Positions 29,170 to 33,671 of a DNA stretch of 33,671 bases are shown in pieces. Below the pieces are notes generated by a model. It had not been told where the DNA came from, searched no databases, and worked only from the letters and a program-made list of their open reading frames with translations. Every line of letters starts with the position of its first letter. Position 1 is the stretch's first letter. Position numbers and translations under genes: made by a program. This DNA is from Candidatus Villigracilis saccharophilus. GTDB taxonomy: Bacteria; Chloroflexota; Anaerolineae; Anaerolineales; Villigracilaceae. The stretch lies in NCBI GenBank assembly GCA_016709305.1, contig JADJNA010000027.1, forward strand, positions 1 through 33,671, given 5' to 3'.

Positions 29170-30722
29170 GGCTTTTTCTGGACTGCGGAAATGAATGTTT
29201 TATGTGTTTCATTCGAAATGGAAATCGCGGCGAGCGCCAGTCCAACCAGCATCCAAATGTAACGGAAGAGAAGCCCGTGCAGGAAAATACCGCTGACCAA
29301 GAATGTGAAGATTGAGATTATCAATGAAGTGACCCAGGTTTCCCAATCCGGATCGGTGTGGTAGGTCTTATACCTTTTCCTGATTTTGAAGAGGTCGAGA
29401 AATAAAAGTCCAAAAAATAACAGGAAGGCTGTTAGTCCGAGTATGCCCGTTTCAGAAATTACTTCAATATATAAGGAATGGGCGTATTTTGTGGAGCGGA
29501 TGTGTTGAACCTCGACTCGCCCGGAGATCAACCCAAGTTTTCCCGCGTAATCCCAATAGTTCGCCCCATAATTTCCAAAGCCCACTCCCAGAAATGGATG
29601 ATCCATGAACATGGCCAGACCGGCCCGTATTTCATTACTTCGTCCGGCAAACGAGGCGTCCTGTGTCACGGCATTTGGATTTGAAGTCTGCAAAAATGCA
29701 CTTAAAGACTGGAAGCGCTGAGCATACGTTGTGGGGAGGATTGAAAATATGATAATGGCAGCCAAAATTGCACTGAGCGCTGGCAGCGGTTTTATACGCA
29801 TTTCCAAGGCGATAACAGGGGCAACGACGATCAGGGCAAATGCACCGCGGCTGCCCGTGAAGATCGCAGCCAGAAAAATCAAAAGGGTGACAATTGCGAT
29901 TACTACTTGAAGGAACGGTGTATGTTTTCTATATAACCTGTAAATAACCAGCGGCAGCGCGGCCACCAGTACCTGACCCCAAAGATTCGATTCTCCGATC
30001 GGCCCGGCGTATCTTAACTCATCCCCTGAGCCCACCTGACCGAAGATGCTTTGTCGGGCAAGGTTGAAGAATGTGAGGTCGGTTCCGCTTAATTCTTTAA
30101 ATACCCCAAGGAGCGACAAGAATCCAATCGTGCCGATCAATATCCACGCGCTCGCCTCCCATTTATCTTTGCTGTTCAAGCCGATATACAATGCCACGCC
30201 TACAAGGATATCCTTGGTAATATCCACAATAATGCTGATCACCTGGCTTTTATCCGGAGAAACGAAGGTGGAAACGACAATTACGGAATAAAAAGCCAAC
30301 ATCGCCCATTCTGTACGGCCAATGATCGGAAATTTGTCAAATTTCCCCGTCTTTAGCAGGTAGTTTGCGATGATACTGGCAAGCGTAATGGCAAGAAGCG
30401 GACGATTAACACTTGGCAGCCCTTTGTCGGTTAATATGTCTGAGATGTTTGCAAATACTGAAAATATCAGGATATAAATCCCAAATTCAGGTTTTTGAAA
30501 GATAAGAACAAAAACAATGATCCCGCCAATTCCTCCAACGATATACGGGAAGTATTGACCGGGGTTTATGCTAATGGCAATGCCCACAAGAATTGAGAAT
30601 AAAACTCCCAACACAATGAAAGGCTTCCAGGAAATGTCATGTAGATCGAAGCCTGACAAGAACCGCGAAATACCCTCGCCTTTTTTTGCGGCGGGGATGT
30701 ATATTTTTTTCTCTTCAGCCAT
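29166..30722 (-). CDS. O-antigen ligase/polymerase (Wzy-like) family membrane protein
   Basis: An intact frame of 518 residues with 10-12 membrane helices. The large extracytoplasmic loop late in the protein carries the family signature GRSNEIRAGLAMFMDHPFLGVGFGNYGANY and HSLYIEVISETGILGL (the Wzy_C/O-antigen ligase motif). AGAGGATAA precedes the ATG at 30722. Next to a flippase, a polymerase role in joining repeat units is more likely than ligase. Downstream it overlaps the flippase gene (ATGA). Confidence 0.9.
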   Translation of the reverse strand: MAEEKKIYIPAAKKGEGISRFLSGFDLHDISWKPFIVLGVLFSILVGIAISINPGQYFPYIVGGIGGIIVFVLIFQKPEFGIYILIFSVFANISDILTDKGLPSVNRPLLAITLASIIANYLLKTGKFDKFPIIGRTEWAMLAFYSVIVVSTFVSPDKSQVISIIVDITKDILVGVALYIGLNSKDKWEASAWILIGTIGFLSLLGVFKELSGTDLTFFNLARQSIFGQVGSGDELRYAGPIGESNLWGQVLVAALPLVIYRLYRKHTPFLQVVIAIVTLLIFLAAIFTGSRGAFALIVVAPVIALEMRIKPLPALSAILAAIIIFSILPTTYAQRFQSLSAFLQTSNPNAVTQDASFAGRSNEIRAGLAMFMDHPFLGVGFGNYGANYWDYAGKLGLISGRVEVQHIRSTKYAHSLYIEVISETGILGLTAFLLFFGLLFLDLFKIRKRYKTYHTDPDWETWVTSLIISIFTFLVSGIFLHGLLFRYIWMLVGLALAAISISNETHKTFISAVQKKP

Positions 30723-30830
30723 TTTATCCTCTTGATCTATTACAAATAATGGTGGGTAAGTATATTTTATAAGAAATATTAGCGAACTAGAACACTCGCA
30801 AACATGGCATTAATTATAACTGAATATGAT

Positions 30831-30931
30831 ACTGGTTCATGACTTTTATCAAAAAGGCGGGAGTTGCTTGTTCGCTTGACGTATCTGCATTTTGAGCGTA
30901 TTTGGAGCGCGAGCGGCGCGCATGAACCGGT
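30831..30931. repeat. spaced inverted repeat between Wzy-like and methyltransferase genes
   Basis: ACTGGTTCATG at 30831-30841 and CATGAACCGGT at 30921-30931 are complementary except for one pair and lie 79 bases apart. The space between is not coding. It may be a terminator-like or regulatory fold at the end of the methyltransferase gene. Confidence 0.4.
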
Positions 30932-30940
30932 AATTCGCAA

Positions 30941-31695
30941 CTACTTGACCGCATAGATGATCACATACCGACAGAAACGCCTGAGGAATGGGATGTGCTT
31001 TAGGATATGAGCATCCATTTTTCGCAGGATTGGAAATGTCGTTTCCCAGCCAAAGGCGCGTTCAACCATGCTTAATAGTTGGATCTCGCGATACTCGCGG
31101 TATTGATAACCGTCTGTCCAGGCATCCATGACCTTATAGGTTAAGGGCTCATCAATGCCGACAGCGTTTTTGTGCGGATAGGGAACGTAATTGCGAGCGA
31201 AAGTCAGGATCGGATTCATCCCCATCGGTTCAACGAATACCGCCTTGCCTCCTTTACGAAGTACCCGGCGAATGTCTTGACTGCCGATTTCACTCACGAG
31301 ATGGTGGAGGATGGCTTTTCCGATCACAATGTCAAAACTTTCATCTTGAAAGGGCAGGTTTTCGCCGGCCGACACCAGCACATCCAGTTCGGTCTGATTT
31401 AATTCTGCACGTTTCCTGGTTGTTCTTACGCTTTGCGGAGAAAGATCAAAGGCGGTGACCAGGGCTTTGCTTCTCGATAAAAGTGTCGCCATGTATCCAG
31501 ACCCGCAGCCAATCTCGAGAACCTTCCTGCCCTTGATATCTCCGAGAAATTCAGATACGCCGGGGTTTCGCTGTTCGATCGGGCAAATTGGTGAAACTCA
31601 AAGTCAGGAGCGAAAATTTCAAGTTCCTGGGCTTGCTCTTCAGTTATGCCATCCCACTTTTGTTTCTCTGATTCATATCGTTCATTTAGGGACAT
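30941..31695 (-). CDS. class I SAM-dependent methyltransferase (frameshifted)
   Basis: About 250 residues. Repaired at a lost base near 31550, motif I reads GRKVLEIGCGSGYMATLLS (SAM glycine loop), followed by VTAFDLSPQSV (acidic ribose ligand), FQDESFDIVIGKAILHHL and RRVLRKGGKAVFVEPMG. The start at 31695 has GGAGA upstream. Position between a GT4 and the polymerase gene suggests it methylates a sugar of the repeat unit, perhaps as a cap, but small-molecule targets cannot be excluded. Confidence 0.85.
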
Positions 31696-31779
31696 TTGGT
31701 ATCTCCATTCTTATTAAAAGTAACGCGGACTCCGGTCTAGGCATTTGATTTGAATCCAGACGATGTCGCCACAATAAGT

Positions 31780-32979
31780 TTAGCGCGGCTTGTCAGCAAT
31801 CGTTTGAAAAAGTTTCACCAGTCTTATTCCATTTTCATGCAGGTCAAATTCCTGTTGTACCCACAGGCGGCCCTGCCTGCCCATTTCTGTTGCGTGTTCC
31901 TGGTCCAGTTTGATTCGATAGAGCGCGGCTGCCATCGCGTTCACATCCAATGAATTAACCAAATAACCAGTTTTGTTTTGCAGGACCAGTTCTGGAATAC
32001 CGGTGATGCTTGTGGCGATCACCGGTAACTCACACGCCATCGCTTCCATGATCGCCACGGGAATCCCTTCACTGACACTCGATTGGATATAACAATCTGC
32101 GGACGGCAGAAGCTGGGCCACCTCAGCCTGCGTTTTTGCTCCAAGCAAATCCACTACGCTTTCCAAGTGATGCTTCCTGATCTCCGCCTCGATGTTGGCG
32201 CGCTCTTCCCCTTCGCCGATGATCTGTAGATGAAACGGACGCCATACTCCCTGAACTTTGCCATTGCTTGAATAAGAACCACCTGTCCTTTCTTCCAATG
32301 CAACGTGCCGACTTGAATTATCTCAAAAGTATCCCGCTGTGGCTTCGGGGACGGTGTATATCGTGACGGATCTATCCCGCAGCGCACAATATGGCTCTTT
32401 GGCGGGATCCAATCTCCGAGCAGGTCCGTCATATAGCCAATGTTGTATTGTGAAATCGTGGCAAGAAATGCGGCGTCTTTCAATTTGGGACCCAGCATGG
32501 CGTGGCAATCATAAATATCATGGGAGTGGATCATGACGGAGTAGCTAATCCCGGTTAATTTATGGATGATCCACGCCTCCAGGGCGGGGTGGGAGGCGTA
32601 GTGTGCGTGGATGTGGTCGATATTATCTTTTTTGAGGCGGACGGCGGTGTACACAGCTTTTGGAAAAAGATATAATCCTTTCACGAGAAAGCCCGGCGAT
32701 GAAATATTTCCCCAAAAGATTTGCCAGATAAGCGAAATATATTTGAATGGATTTCCAAAGAACGTGCGGATGTTTTCCACAAGGACAGCGCTTGAAATGA
32801 ATGGGATACAATTTGCGCGCGCTCCACTCCAGCGCCTCCTATGAACGACAGGTTGATCCTCACACATAAGAGGGTACCAAGGCAATATCGATCCCCATCT
32901 TTTCCACCTCGATCATTTCCCGTAAAATAAACGTTTCAGAGAGCAATGGAAAGCGTGACATAATATATGCGATTTTCAT
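31780..32979 (-). CDS. glycosyltransferase family 4 (GT-B), frameshifted
   Basis: The start at 32979 gives MKIAYIMSRFPLLSETFILREM, the typical N-terminus of exopolysaccharide GT4 enzymes. IDHIHAHYASHPALEAWII and YSVMIHSHDIYD follow. The C-terminal half shows IIQVGTLHWKKGQVVLIQAM, LQIIGEGEERANIEAEI, VDLLGAKTQAEVAQLLPSADCYIQSSVSEGIPVAIMEAMACELPVIATSITGIPELV, with the E-x7-E pair. Frame breaks near 32880, 32825 and 32245. It is the first gene of the minus-strand half and reads away from the glycoside-hydrolase-like gene. Confidence 0.87.
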
Positions 32980-33078
32980 GGACTGCAAAGGCCTTTGAAT
33001 TGAATGGTGTTTTAAAAACGTTCGTTCATAAGATGATTGCAAACGGTACGCCGACTTATTTTTGTAAAGGATAATTGT

Positions 33079-33671
33079 ATGAAAAAAATCACCGCCCACT
33101 GGCGAGTCTGGCTGACTCTCATTATAACAGTGGCAATTCTATTAATTGGCGTGGAGCTATTTTATTAACAAACATACCAGCCCAAATCACGCCAACCGCA
33201 ACCTCGACGATCATTTCGACTTTTGAGGTGGATGAAGAAGTGGTGATCAACCCTGTACCTGTAAGCGATTATTTGTCCAACCCCGGCATGGGCTGGCAGA
33301 ATGATTCGTCCGAGGGGGCGAGCTCGGGATATTTCCCGGAAACGGTGATCTATTCCAGCAGGGAAAAAATCGCCTGGAACAGCCTCAACCCGCAGGAAGG
33401 TGTGTACGATTGGTCGGCAATTGATGAACAGCTCGAATATGCCATTGCGCGCGGAAAACAATTTTCATTTCGTGTATACACAGTTCGCGGCGAATCGTTT
33501 GGCGGAAACCAGATCCCGGATTGGGTTTTGAATAAAGGCGCTTGTATTTCCGTCCGGGCGAACCGGATTATCTCGAACTGCGTTTACCAGCAGGAATGGG
33601 GACGCTTTGTCAGCGCGCTGATCGCGAAGTATGATGGAAACCCGCAATCGCCTTTATGGATATTTCGGGAT
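33079..33671 (+). CDS. secreted glycoside-hydrolase-like protein (DUF4832-type), 3'-truncated and frameshifted
   Basis: The start at 33079 has AAAGGATAA upstream. A membrane/signal helix (WLTLIITVAILLIGVELF) ends at a stop that disappears if one T is restored near 33165. Then VINPVPVSDYLSNPGMGWQN, REKIAWNSLNPQEGVYDWSAIDEQLEYAIARGKQFSFRVY and QEWGRFVSALIAKYDGNPQ follow. NPGMGW and the W-x2-L-x-P-x-E-G-x-Y-D-W block are typical of TIM-barrel glycosidase-like proteins with a DUF4832/DUF4874 label. Further indels occur near 33542 and 33650. The gene runs out of the window. Placed beside the polysaccharide locus, it may trim the product. Confidence 0.7.

Overview
The window looks like about 34 kb of a Chloroflexota genome, most probably Anaerolineae. 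This is inferred from gene content and style and has no 16S support. The signs are mid-GC DNA, a Thr/Pro-rich lipoprotein, secreted enzymes ending in aspartate-rich repeats, an AOR-family oxidoreductase, a PadR/CPBP pair, and a large exopolysaccharide locus with no visible outer-membrane export gene. No tRNA, rRNA, CRISPR array or transposase was seen.

Reading frames are broken in most genes by single-base indels, usually in or next to short homopolymers. Frame restoration nearly always recovers an intact conserved protein with its catalytic residues. I therefore read these breaks as sequencing or assembly errors and annotate whole genes. Two long genes, the GT2 and the Wzy-like protein, are intact in one frame, and the Wzz-GGDEF gene is intact apart from a doubtful C-terminal end.

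Layout. 1-3057 (+): 3' part of a class III aminotransferase and an AOR-family tungsten oxidoreductase. 3059-5962: a terminator shared with a minus-strand membrane-anchored alpha/beta hydrolase, then a PadR regulator with a CPBP protease behind a consensus promoter and palindromic operator. 6001-12468 (+): two large secreted proteins, a phosphoesterase/sugar-dehydrogenase fusion and an M4 metalloprotease. They share a five-repeat C-terminal domain, and the first is flanked by inverted copies of a short MITE-like repeat. 12501-16219: housekeeping and accessory genes (aldo/keto reductase, VanZ-like protein, NYN-LOTUS protein, YHS protein, glutaredoxin plus lipoprotein).

16613-32979 is an exopolysaccharide locus in two convergent halves. 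The plus half encodes a membrane protein with a degenerate GGDEF domain, a phosphoglycosyl transferase, a Wzz-like co-polymerase fused to a second degenerate GGDEF domain, a BcsB-like protein, a processive-type GT2, a polysaccharide deacetylase and an ATP-grasp ligase. The minus half encodes three GT4 glycosyltransferases, a methyltransferase, a Wzy-like polymerase and a Wzx-like flippase. Both GGDEF domains have lost the catalytic motif but keep an RxxD at the c-di-GMP inhibitory-site position. The locus may therefore build an acetylated or deacetylated heteropolysaccharide whose chain-length machinery senses c-di-GMP directly. A glycoside-hydrolase-like gene begins at the right edge.
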